Assembly: GCA_012295225.1 (NCBI GenBank)
Contig: WMKK01000004.1
Location: 163,065 to 227,064, forward strand
DNA from: Ostreococcus mediterraneus
Lineage: Eukaryota > Chlorophyta > Mamiellophyceae > Mamiellales > Bathycoccaceae
Length of the DNA stretch: 64,000 nt
Reading direction: 5' to 3'
Shown: one piece after another, positions 44,829 to 54,683 of the stretch
Position numbering within the stretch: position 1 is the first letter of the stretch
How the letters are laid out: every line of letters starts with the position of its first letter
The notes under the pieces: model-generated
What the model was told of the DNA's origin: nothing
The model's input: only the letters and a program-made list of their open reading frames with translations
Database searches by the model: none
Program-made: the position numbers and the translations under genes

Positions 44829-44967
44829 CGATTTACTGGAAGCCGAACAGATGTATTGTTTATGTGTTCTAAGGATTGGCGCTCGCGCCACAAGCTACAC
44901 CCACGAAGCAATTCTTGAACTACTTCTTAACTACTTTACGTGCTCTCCACAGAACAAGTCTCGTCAG

Positions 44968-44993
44968 CTGGAAATAGAATTTTCTATTTCCAG
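44968..44993. repeat. Palindrome with 12 bp arms
   Basis: CTGGAAATAGAA, two bases TT, then the exact complement TTCTATTTCCAG. It lies in the AT-rich noncoding stretch 44829-45160, which also has alternating ATATGTATATATG at 45045-45074. No gene is supported in that stretch. Confidence 0.7.
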
Positions 44994-45160
44994 ACTTTTC
45001 CAGTTTGCAATGCAAACTTTGCATGAAACCTTTTTATGTCGAGATATGCATATATATGTATATATGTACATATAGTACTGTAATGTGTTACAATATGTTC
45101 TATTTTACGATAAAGCATAAAATGATAAATTTGTGAAACGCAAGTAAACTTAAACTTAGC

Positions 45161-46514
45161 ATACCAGATATAATTACTCTTCGGCATCCAGTCATTTTGA
45201 AGGTTAAGTAGCTTAATCTCGTCTACGCGGCGCTGTGATGCTTAGTTTTTAATGAAATTTCGCAGAGACGCACACACAAATACGATCCAAACGCACAAAA
45301 AGTTTGGGATAAAAACACGTCGTCGTCGCGACGCACCGTGTCGGGAAAAATTGCATCTGTCAAAAGCTGTTAAAAGCTACTTAACCTTCGTCATGGCGAC
45401 GCACACACCGGCGCGCGCGGTCGCACCGACGCGCGCCAAAGAAGGTGAGCGCATCCTCGTTTGTTTTTCTCACGTTCTGTCGAGTTTCGAGTGAATCCGT
45501 TGCGTTTTGCGTCGGCGCGGTGGGAATGTACAACGTTGATTAATGCACGTGGCACGCGCGGATTGCGGCGAATCGGTACGATCGCTCATAGGCGCGTAGG
45601 CGCGCGGAGCGGCGGTGAACGAAGCGGTCCGCGCTCGGAGAATTAGATCCAAATACCCCGATCGCAAACCGACGGTCGCCGCGAGCGTGCGTGCTTCGCG
45701 CCGGCGAAGAGACGCCCGCGCGAGCTCGTGATGTCGGTGTGGAAAGTTGAGACACACCAACGAGCACGCGGCGACGCAATATAGCGGCGCTTGATGCGGC
45801 GGAGGCGCTCCTGCGAGAGAATTATCGAGAGAGCCCTAGTAAGTACGCGGATGGCCACCTGACGTACGCTGAAGCGCTGAAGCGGAGCGGCTACATCGGT
45901 ACGCATGGTGTGGTGGTACTGAGCAAGAGGCTGGGCGAGACGCGGGGACGATTGGTTTCCCGCACAGATGTCGCGTGCGTGGGTCTTTGAAGTGCTGAAA
46001 GAGCTCGTAGAAGCACAATACCCCGATGTGCTCTTCATGGAAGCTCCCGAGCCTGAAATACAGCCGGGATCGCCCATGAGCCAGCTCGGCGACGTCACCA
46101 AGAAGGAGAGCCTTGGCGAGCCTGACGCTGAGATTGCGTCGGAGGCAGCCGCCGACGTTTCCATGGCGGAACGCTCCATGAGCGACATTCTTGTATAGAT
46201 AAATCATTTATGTTGTAAAATACATTCATTACATTCGATTAAACCTCGGCGCGCGACAGATAGAGACGTGTTGTGATGACGTGCCGAATCTCATGTGGAA
46301 CACCATCCACGAAGAGCAACTTAACCTTCTACAAAAACGCATCTAGACGCGCCGCATCGACGCCGATCGATCTGAAATTTGGTGCGAAGGTGCGTAATTA
46401 CTTCTTCTTTCGAACTAATGCTTTGATTTCACGATTAATCGCTCATCAGCGTGTCGACGAAATGGAAAAAAAAGAAGGTTAAGTACGTGGCCGAAGAGTA
46501 ATTATATCTGGTAT
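45161..46514. mobile_element. GC-rich TIR element E (1354 bp)
   Basis: 25 bp inverted repeats ATACCAGATATAATTACTCT, TCGGC lie at 45161-45185 and, inverted, at 46490-46514. A similar block, gaaggttaagta, lies just inside both ends (about 45199 and 46474). The edges allow TA or AT as the duplication, so the superfamily is undecided. The body is clearly more GC-rich than the surrounding genes, with many CG steps. It carries exon-like sequence reading rightward (next entry) but no recognisable transposase. Confidence 0.7.
45394..46198 (+). CDS. Uncharacterised ORF(s) inside element E
   Basis: An ATG at 45394 opens MATHTPARAVAPTRAKE and reaches a good donor (GAAG|gtgagc). Further on, a frame reads ALDAAEALLRENYRESPSKY then ADGHLTYAEALKRSGYIGTH. 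Finally ATG 45968 opens MSRAWVFEVLKELVEAQYPD, VLFMEAPEPEIQPGSPMSQL and ends MAERSMSDILV at 46198. These pieces have protein-like composition but their splice connection is not resolved and no family is recognised. They may be a single element-borne gene or a captured host fragment. Confidence 0.3.
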
Positions 46515-46608
46515 GATTGGATAGGTTAGAACGAATGTTCGCAGGCTATGCATCGTAGTGACTGGTTACATACTGGTGCCTATTATATTTATTTCGCCAT
46601 TTCTCTAA

Positions 46609-47940
46609 GGGCGACGGAAAGATTTATATATCGCACCTTCAGAGGAGTCCCCCCGAGGTCGACGAGTCATGATCGGTCAAATATCACAATACATTGTGTC
46701 TTTTAGCACTATCAGATTATTACACCCCATTTGCTACCGGGTGTTTGCACCTTGCGAAAATTCGTGAAAAACGTGATGCGTGGCAAATACGAGTGAAATC
46801 GAGCGACGCGACGCAAACTTTGGTCGACCAACCGCTCGCAAACAGTGACATATACTCCGCGTTATATAAATTAAGCAGTTACGCATCGTCAACACACTCA
46901 CACGTGCGCCCGCTGTATCATTTGTATCGCAGTTACCCTTACACTGTCACACTGAACTGATGTATTCCAAACCCTATATAGGGTTTGGGTAGGGTTTAGT
47001 CAAACCCTAAGAGATGTTCATCGCGCCGAATGCCACTCGAAATGCATCGCGTCCATGTGCGCGCTTCAAGGAATGTCATTCATATGCAGCTTAAGCGTTT
47101 TGCGGAAGAATGCACGCAATGGATCGCGTTTGTGAGGACCCATTGATGTTACTGTCCGCGACAACTAAACCCTAAGTAGGGTTTAGAGCGCGGCGCGTTG
47201 ACAAGTAATCTGTTAAGCAGCAAGTTAGAATTGCGATGGTGATCCCACGCGTCGTCGGGGTTTGCGCGCTGTGAAACTATGCGAGACAGTCAAGACGGGT
47301 CTGTTGTCCTCGTTTTCGAGCGTTTTCGTCGCGGCATAGTGGCCACGTCGTCCGTTTCGCTTCAAATCATGCAACTCTGAAGCATCAAGTTTTTCACGAA
47401 TTTTCGCGTGCAAACACCCGGTAGCAAATGGGGTGTAATAATCTGATAGTGCTAAAAGACACAATGTATTGTGATATTTGACCGATCATGACTCGTCGAC
47501 CTCGGGGGGACTCCTCTAAAGGTGCGATATATAAATTTTTCCAAGGGCGACTAAGAGTAGAACTTCATAACTCGGGCATAACTCGTACTTTATGCCCGAG
47601 TTATGAAGATGTCTCTTAGTGCAGATCGCCTCATAACTTTTAGACACGAGTTATGCGAAAATGACCAAGAGCTAATTTTCATAACTTCTTCATAACTCGG
47701 GCGCTTTGACGAGTCATGAACTGNGATCCCCGATCGTACTCGATTCCGTTCACCTCCATTTGTCCGAATTATGCGTCACGTGACTAAGAGATGATTTTCA
47801 TAACTTGGGCCTAACTCGACCCCCTCAAAATTAACTCAAGGATTGACCAGTCCCGAGTTATGAAAAAATCGTACTCTTAGTCCCATTTTTTTCATAACTC
47901 GGGTCTAAAAGTTATGAAAGCACGGTACTCTTAGTCACCC
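46609..47940. mobile_element. PIF/Harbinger-like MITE D, interrupted by element B3
   Basis: Element D starts GGGCGACTAAGAGTA at 46609 (repeated after B3 at 47545) and ends TACTCTTAGTCACCC at 47940, flanked by TAA at 46606-46608 and 47941-47943. Without B3 and its duplication D is about 396 bp. It holds many copies of CATAACTCGGG-type sequence in both orientations and several ACTAAGAG or CTCTTAGT units. The stretch 47574-47608 folds back on itself (tcataactcgggcataact and its complement). No coding sequence. One N occurs at 47724. Confidence 0.85.
46616..47542. mobile_element. Non-autonomous MULE-like TIR element B3 (927 bp), nested in D
   Basis: Same length, ends (GGAAAGATTTATATATCGCA) and interior as B2, including the telomere-like heptamers at about 46969-47010 and 47166-47188. 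The 9 bp duplication AAGGGCGAC at 46607-46615 and 47543-47551 is perfect and includes the first bases of element D, showing that B3 jumped into the very end of D. No transposase. Confidence 0.93.
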
Positions 47941-48048
47941 TAAACAATTTTTACCTCTCCAACAATTCCACACACAAACTTCGTCGCAGCCGTCACTCCA
48001 CTTCCTCGACGGCACGCTGTAAAGTATCTCGAAAGGCGATAGTATAAG

Positions 48049-49296
48049 ATGGTTACGAATGTGAATTCATTCGCAGATTTAGGGATTTGTCCGTGGTTAC
48101 ATAGAAACCTCCTGAAACTTGGCATATCCAAACCAAGCGCTGTTCAACAAAAGTGCATCCCAGCAATACTTTGTGGGAGAGATGTACTAGCTGCTTCACA
48201 GACGGGAAGCGGGAAAACGGCAGCGTTTGCTCTACCAATCATTCAGCTATTACAAGAAGATCCTTACGGAGTCTTTGCGCTTTGTTTGACCCCCACTAGA
48301 GAACTTGCTCTACAAATAGTTGAACAATTCAAAGTTTTTTGTAACGGAACTTCTTTACAGTGCGAGGCGATTATTGGTGGAATGGATATGAAATTACAGG
48401 CAAAGATAATACATTCAAAACCTCACGTAGTAGTTGCCACGCCAGGTCGATTGATGGAACACTTTTTACACAGCACCGTTTCCAGAGATAGTTTTTCAAA
48501 AGTTTCAGTCGTCGTGTTTGATGAAGCAGACCGGTTGCTTGAGCCGAGTTTTGACTCGGAAATTCGGATACTTGTTTCAAACATACCGCAAAAGCGCCAG
48601 ACTTTGCTGTTCTCGGCAACGATTACGCGTAGTATTTCCGCGATCAAGGGTATGCAATTGAATAACGTTTTACATGTGGAACTAAATAACTGCTCACCGG
48701 TTGAAATGTGTCGGCAGCGTTACTGTTTTGTTCCTAACAGGATCAAGGACACATATCTATTTCATATCATCAAAAGGCTAATAGCTGCTAACACCAAATC
48801 CATAGTCGTGTTCACAAACTCTATTAAAACGAGTGAACTATTACACAGAATCTCAGTACAACTTGACTTCTCATCTGTTGCCTTGCACTCCATGAAAAAG
48901 CAGAGAGAACGTAAAGAGTGCTTATTCAAATTTAAATCTCAACGAGTTAGCATTCTTTTTGCTACTGATGTTGCTTCGAGAGGAATTGACATACCGTCTG
49001 TCAACTTCGTCATCAACTATGACACGCCATCAAATGTGCAGGACTACGTGCACCGCATTGGCCGAACTGCGCGTGCCATGCGCAGTGGTGAAGCTGTGAC
49101 CTTTGTAACTCAGCACGAAGTCGAACGGTTTTTGACAATAGAAAATGCGCTTTCAACTCGTATGGAATGTTACGAAGTTGAGGAAGAGTCTATTGCGGCA
49201 GAGCTGACTCGCTCACTAGCGGCGAAGCGAACAGCTCGTTTACAAATGGCTGAAGACTTTGACTTAAAATTCATCACACACAGACGTTCAAAGTAA
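48049..49296 (+). CDS. DDX49: DEAD-box RNA helicase DDX49/Dbp8
   Basis: A nucleolar ATP-dependent helicase in 18S rRNA/40S maturation. Single exon, 415 residues. Motifs in order: Q motif FADLGICPWLHRNLLKLGIS then KPSAVQQKCIP, motif I ASQTGSGKTAAF, Ia PTRELALQI, GG IIGGMD, Ib VVATPGRL, II VFDEADRLLEPSF (DEAD), III LLFSATIT, IV IVVFTNS, V ILFATDVASRGIDIPSVNFV and VI HRIGRTARA. The DEAD followed by RLL-x-x-SF and the overall length match DDX49/Dbp8 better than other DEAD-box proteins. The C-terminus (SLAAKRTARLQMAEDFDLKF) is short and basic. All catalytic motifs are intact. It starts 105 bp after element D. Confidence 0.92.
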   Translation: MVTNVNSFADLGICPWLHRNLLKLGISKPSAVQQKCIPAILCGRDVLAASQTGSGKTAAFALPIIQLLQEDPYGVFALCLTPTRELALQIVEQFKVFCNGTSLQCEAIIGGMDMKLQAKIIHSKPHVVVATPGRLMEHFLHSTVSRDSFSKVSVVVFDEADRLLEPSFDSEIRILVSNIPQKRQTLLFSATITRSISAIKGMQLNNVLHVELNNCSPVEMCRQRYCFVPNRIKDTYLFHIIKRLIAANTKSIVVFTNSIKTSELLHRISVQLDFSSVALHSMKKQRERKECLFKFKSQRVSILFATDVASRGIDIPSVNFVINYDTPSNVQDYVHRIGRTARAMRSGEAVTFVTQHEVERFLTIENALSTRMECYEVEEESIAAELTRSLAAKRTARLQMAEDFDLKFITHRRSK

Positions 49297-49322
49297 TAGA
49301 AAAGACTTAAACAACTTGAATT

Positions 49323-50093
49323 TTACCGAGGCACTTTGTTGATCCCATATAATTGGCGCACCTGTTGCAAAGACAAATGGAAATGGGACTCGTAGTCAAT
49401 ACTTTCTAGAGGCCTGCATTTTAGACCAGCTTGCACAGCCCATGGAAAAAGAATATGACGCAGTCGTTGTTGGTTTTTTACTGGCAATTGAATGCTGCCT
49501 ATCAGAGCCCCAAGACCACTGATCGGTAATTTGCAGTTCGTAAACTCAATGGCTTTTAGAATAATTTCTCCTTCAACGCTTGTAGGGCACTCAAAAAGGA
49601 CGTGTAGATAATCATGTATTTCTCTTAGACGTACTAACGTGTAATTCCACGGATCTTGGTTAGAAAATCTTACGATCGGTCTATAATCAGGTTGAAAGCC
49701 GCGAGTGTCCATGAATTGTGCGTATGCGTGACCGAAAGTACCAAATTTGTGACTTCTCGCCACTTCGAGCGTCGTGTTTGTCACTCTCCTCCGTTCGAGG
49801 AGTAGAAGTTTACCTCCCTCATTACCACACATTCGGTTGTAAAGACGTCTTTGAGCTCTATCTGATGAAATCTCTCCTACAGCAGCTACAAGATCGGCCC
49901 GCGCTGGATCTCTAAGTGTTTCTACACATGCAAGGCAAAAGCACGCTACTAGTTGAGAAGAACTGAGTTGACTCACTTCAAGCTTCCGCTGATACTGCGA
50001 ATCCAACTTCGGATTTCTGCCAGCCTGATTACAAAGCGTGCGTGGGCGAGTTATTTTACGTAGTTCACAAAAAGCAACTCGTGCTAGTGACAT
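49323..50093 (-). CDS. COQ4: Ubiquinone biosynthesis protein COQ4
   Basis: COQ4 is a mitochondrial matrix protein of the coenzyme Q biosynthetic complex. The 256-residue single-exon protein starts MSLARVAFCELRKITRPRTL, an Arg-rich leader without acids suited to mitochondrial targeting. The core has YNRMCGNEGGKLLLLERRRV, LPEGTFGHAYAQFM-like KFGTFGHAYAQFMDTRGF, then LREIHDYLHVLFECPTSVEG and the Glu after it, which completes the H-D-x-x-H-(x11)-E metal motif of COQ4. The C-terminal WAVQAGLKCRPLESIDYESH also fits. ATG 50093-50091 is used because the codon upstream in frame at 50099 is TTG. It converges on DDX49 with 26 bp between stop codons. Confidence 0.9.
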   Translation of the reverse strand: MSLARVAFCELRKITRPRTLCNQAGRNPKLDSQYQRKLEVSQLSSSQLVACFCLACVETLRDPARADLVAAVGEISSDRAQRRLYNRMCGNEGGKLLLLERRRVTNTTLEVARSHKFGTFGHAYAQFMDTRGFQPDYRPIVRFSNQDPWNYTLVRLREIHDYLHVLFECPTSVEGEIILKAIEFTNCKLPISGLGALIGSIQLPVKNQQRLRHILFPWAVQAGLKCRPLESIDYESHFHLSLQQVRQLYGINKVPR

Positions 50094-50388
50094 TTCCAAA
50101 AGTATTTTTTGCTGAATTGACCACGTTACCCTGCGCTTATCCGTGACATCTACCTAGGTGCGCACGTAGACACATGGATTGCCGTCACCCACAACCAGTG
50201 TGACAGGTAGCAACCTAGAAATTACTTGTAGCTGTCTTGATAAAACCTTTATGGGGATGACCAAGGCAATGACACTGTTTCTATAGTTGCAATTCCCACT
50301 CTCACGAGCCTTCTACGCGTTCACTCTGACTACGTGTCACTACGTGTTCTGCTTGGAATGATGACGTAGGCAACCATAATGCTAACTA

Positions 50389-51262
50389 TAGGTTAAAATT
50401 ACTAAAACAGGTCTTGCAGTTCTTAAGGTTACTTAATATGGCGTTTTCATTTTTGCGTATTTTTTGTTACAATCTTCTTCATGACATGCGTCTCGTCGAG
50501 CGCGTTCGATTGCCGCCTTTTTTGTCGAAAACGGACCCCGATTTTGCGAGTTATGCCCGAAAATGTCCCGACGGTTGGTTGAAATGAAATGCAACGATTA
50601 ACCTTAAGCGCCTTTGACGCCAGTCGACAGCGCGCACACGGCTCGGTCATGGTTTAGGATTGCNNNNNNNNNNNNNNNNNNNNNNNNNNNNNNNNNNNNN
50701 NNNNNNNNNNNNNNNNNNNNNNNNNNNNNNNNNNNNNNNNNNNNNNNNNNNNNNNNNNNNNNNNNNNNNNNNNNNNNNNNNNNNNNNNNNNNNNNNNNNN
50801 NNNNNNNNNNNNNNNNNNNNNNNNNNNNNNNNNNNNNNNNNNNNNNNNNNNNNNNNNNNNNNNNNNNNNNNNNNNNNNNNNNNNNNNNNNNNNNNNNNNN
50901 NNNNNNNNNNNNNNNNNNNNNNNNNNNNNNNNNNNNNNNNNNNNNNNNNNNNNNNNNNNNNNNNNNNNNNNNNNNNNNNNNNNNNNNNNNNNNNNNNNNN
51001 NNNNNNNNNNNNNNNNNNNNNNNNNNNNNNNNNNNNNNNNNNNNNNNNNNNNNNNNNNNNNNNNNNNNNNNNNNNNNNNNNNNNNNNNNNNNNNNNNNNN
51101 NNNNNNNNNNNNNNNNNNNNNNNNNNNNNNNNNNNNNNNNNNNNNNNNCTTTGAGAGAATCTTCGCAGCCGCTACATTTTATGAAGAGAATAAAACATTT
51201 CTACAGCATTTTGTGAAAGATGGCGCGAATATTCCAAATGCGCTCGACATTTACAATTTCAA

Positions 51263-51311
<49 letters not shown>

Positions 51312-51369
51312 GATCGAAAGATATCCAACGACAGCTATACGAGATGACACGTTATAGTATTAGTATTGT

Positions 51370-51416
<47 letters not shown>

Positions 51417-51634
51417 TCTTGTAACCTTAAGAACTGTTTTTCCAGTCATTTCTGACACGCAAATAGACGACGACGACGTCGACCACGAAATCACGCGAAA
51501 TTTTTATGACGCGTGCAAACGCAAACTTTATACGCGTGTGCAAAATTTCAAGTCGTTTGGAGTTCATTTACGTGGCCGATTGCGGTGTCAAAGGCGCTTA
51601 AGGTTAATCGACCTGTTTTAGTAATTTTAACCTA
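50389..51634. mobile_element. TIR transposon A (1246 bp including a 485 bp gap)
   Basis: Terminal inverted repeats TAGGTTAAAATTACTAAAAC, AGGTC start at 50389 and, inverted, end at 51634; TA flanks both sides (50387-50388 and 51635-51636). Positions 50664-51148 are N. The left part is the inverted match of A' at 5.6-6.9 kb and shows the uninterrupted site for the 979 bp insertion. The right part (51149-51600) has a string of aatagacgacgacgacgtcg and no clear gene. With TA targets it could be Tc1/mariner-like, but no transposase is visible. Confidence 0.85.
50664..51148. other. Assembly gap (485 N) inside element A
   Basis: Unresolved sequence. The element A' has the corresponding region at 5578-5681 on the other side of its own gap, so part of it could be filled from that copy. 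Confidence 0.99.
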
Positions 51635-51707
51635 TATTACGTTCTGGACGTAGTCTGCTGCTAAGAGATCTAGATAATCGGACTTATTTTCGAATTGTCG
51701 GGTTGAC

Positions 51708-51776
51708 TATCCTTTTATGCTGCTATTGGACATATGTGTCCAATAAGGGCTTTTTTTCGGACAGCATAAAAGGATA
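51708..51776. repeat. Repeat F, copy 1: 69 nt hairpin
   Basis: Outer arms TATCCTTTTATGCTG (51708-51722) and CAGCATAAAAGGATA (51762-51776) are perfect complements. Inside is a second stem ATTGGACA-TATG-TGTCCAAT (51725-51744) followed by an aataagggctttttttcgg segment. A related copy lies at 34903-34961. The short stretch from 51636 to GatA has no other supported feature. Confidence 0.8.
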
Positions 51777-51982
51777 CATACCCCAATACTTGTGTATTTT
51801 AGCCGTGAACGTGGTATGATTCGGTGTTTTATGGAGGTATGGGTATGCTCACAGGGTTAAGCGGACCAGAAATCTGCCTCAGCGGTCCAGGTACCGGTGG
51901 GGGGAGGGGAGTCTGTCTGCTGAGCCACCGCATTGTATACGATTGCACAGGATACTCACTGTGGAGCTGCCTACATACCACC

Positions 51983-54633
51983 ATGGGAGGTATTGAATTA
52001 CATGTTATAAGGCGCCCCGGAGTCCACGTTAGAACGAGTGAGAAAGGCAACTGTAACCGTTCGGTAATGCTTTCGTTTTATATATGTTCTTTAGGTTTGA
52101 CTTTGAATGTTACAGGGTACGAAGAGTCGCGGTACGATAAGGGCGTATTCAAACTACGAATCGAGTGGCTCTGTGATCCGTCATATTGCTCAGCGACTTC
52201 GTCAAGGCGACTTGAGTGCAGAAGATGTGACCAAAGTTTACCTGAAACAGGTACATAGGTGCCAAACTTATCTCGACAGATGCTATATTTACTTTGTACA
52301 GATAGAAAAAACGAATACTGTCATAAATAGTTTGGTAGCTATCGACCCAGACTTTGCAATTCGGCAGGTATGGGTGCGCTCACATCACAAACACACACTT
52401 TCACAGCTGTCTTCAGGCACGTGCCATCGATAGAGAGTTATTCAATGGCATTGATAGAGGCCCACTTGCTGGGATACCGATAGCGATTAAAGTAAACAGT
52501 GTTGACCTTGAACTTTTTCCGTTTATTTATCGATAATTGTACCCCAGGATAACATTTGCACAGTAGATTTTCCAACAACGGCTGGTAAGTCCAAACTCAG
52601 AGCACGAGACAAAAACACTCAGATGACCATAGGCTCTAATTGTTTAAAGGTAGCCTCGTGGCACATCAAAAAGAAAAGTAATTCAGAGAAAATTTTCATT
52701 CTAGGAACATAAGCCTCCGTACGATGCCGATGTCGTTCGTGCACTCAAGGTGTGCTCTATGCAACTCTTTACCAAACTTGATGGCAGTTTTATTTCGTTT
52801 GTTTGCAGAATGCTGGCGCTGTACTCATTGGCAAAGCAAACATGGATGAGTTTGGTATGGGAAGCACATCAGAAAGCTCGCAACTGGGTGCAACTCGGAA
52901 TCCATGGGACGTAAGCCGCGTCCCAGGGGGGTCTTCTGGGGGCTCAGCTGCTGCTGTTGCTGCGCAACAGTGTGTCGCAGCTGTGGGGACCGACACAGGA
53001 GGTTTATGTGCGATGAATTAAATGTCATCATATTGATTTGAGTACATAGGCTCCGTCCGACAGCCGGCTTCTCACTGTGGTTTGGTTGGTCTGAAGCCAA
53101 CGTATGGAAAGTTAACTCGTGGAGGGTTATTGGTACGATATATATGCTGCTAATTGAAATTAATTTAATGAACTGCGACATTTGGCGTTACTGTGCGCAT
53201 GACTCAGGCATATGCATCATCATTTGATTGTGTTGGAACACTCACATCGTCCGTAGAGGTTTCTTTGATTCCTGTGATTTGATCCAATACCTGACAAAGG
53301 TTCTTTTAAAAGGACTGTGCTGTGATGCTTCAGGCTCTATCGAGGCAGCGCATTTGCAGTGATCTTACTCAAATTACCCATGATGCACAAAATTCGTCTG
53401 CTATGGATCATATAGATTATGCTTCAAAAATAAAGCCACTTGACGGATGTAGATTCGGAGTCATAAGGCAGGCTACAGGCACGACATGTGAACTCTTGAT
53501 TGCACTTTTCATAAACTTTTAACAGAAAGCGGTGTATCCGACGCAGTGCTAGATAGTTTTTGGGATTCGGTTAATTTAATCCGTGAGCTTGGGGTAATTA
53601 CTTTTTTTCAAGCTGAAAATATTCCTTCGTTTTCATCTTTTCTTTACGAAGGCGCATGTTGAGAGTGTTTCGTGTGAATCTTTTGCGCACGGACTTCCAG
53701 CGTACTATATACTCGCATTATCTGAAGCGAGTAGGTACGAAATAATTATACAGCTTTGAAGTACCTTCACATTCGATTTCAGTAATTTAGCAAGATACGA
53801 TGGAATTCGTGAAGGTTTAAGTATCAGTTCAGAAGAGCTTACAAATTTCTATTCTGTGAGCGTCATCACTCCGCCTTGTGTACATCTTGCTGACGTTGAA
53901 TTCGAAGGGTAATAGATCAAAACTGTTAGGTGATGAAGTGAAACGAAGAATTTTGATGGTGAGTTCATTCGTTCCATTTCATGTGACTTTCAAATACGTG
54001 ACCGTCAGGGAACATATACATTATCTGCTGGCTATGCTGATGCATACTACGAGCGTGCACTGAAAGTACGAATAATCGTAACGATTGTTGTGTATAATAC
54101 TCAGACCAACTTCTCAAGGTTCGATCGCTCGTTCGCAATGAATTACGATCCAAACTCAACCAATATGATGGTCTACTCACGCCTGCAGTGGCAAATGTTG
54201 CGCCAAAATTGAATACAGAAGTATGTTGATATGTTTGGAATCGACGAGACATAACCTCGTTTTTGTATCAGCTTCGAGATCCGCTTGCGATGTATGTCGC
54301 TGACATTATGACTGTTAATGTGAATTTGAGTGGACTACCGGTACAATTTTTGTATTTTGCACATTGAGTCAGAAATTGAACACATATGGTCTATAGGCAA
54401 TCGTACTCAGAGGAAAGCAAGCACCTGGTGTGAATTCCAATCTCCCAGTTGGATTGCAACTAATTGGCCAGGCTTTTGGGTAGGTTGAATTTCCCACGCG
54501 CTACGGAACAAACTAATAGTACTCTTGTTACAGAGAAGTAGAGCTGCTGAAGATCGCCAGTGTTTTTGAAAGAGCAACGCGCCAGCAGCTTGGAGTCCAG
54601 TCTTTTCCGGAAGATTTTTTGCTAGAAAACTAA
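51983..54633 (+). CDS. gatA: Glutamyl-tRNA(Gln) amidotransferase subunit A (GatA)
   Basis: GatA is the amidase of the GatCAB complex, which makes Gln-tRNA in plastids and mitochondria. The model starts at ATG 51983 with an Arg-rich leader ([20 protein letters not shown]); an upstream ATG at 51824 is possible. After an intron: [40 protein letters not shown]. Later exons: [11 protein letters not shown] (catalytic Lys), [40 protein letters not shown] and VGTDTGG, with the Ser-Ser-Lys triad residues of amidase-signature enzymes, then [53 protein letters not shown] and the end FPEDFLLEN with TAA at 54631-54633. At least ten introns make this one of the most interrupted genes here. Several exon edges, notably near 52.6-52.7 kb, are unresolved. 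Confidence 0.9.
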
Positions 54634-54683
54634 ACATACGACTTGTATATTGTGTGCTTACACGATTTTGAAATATTAAAAAC

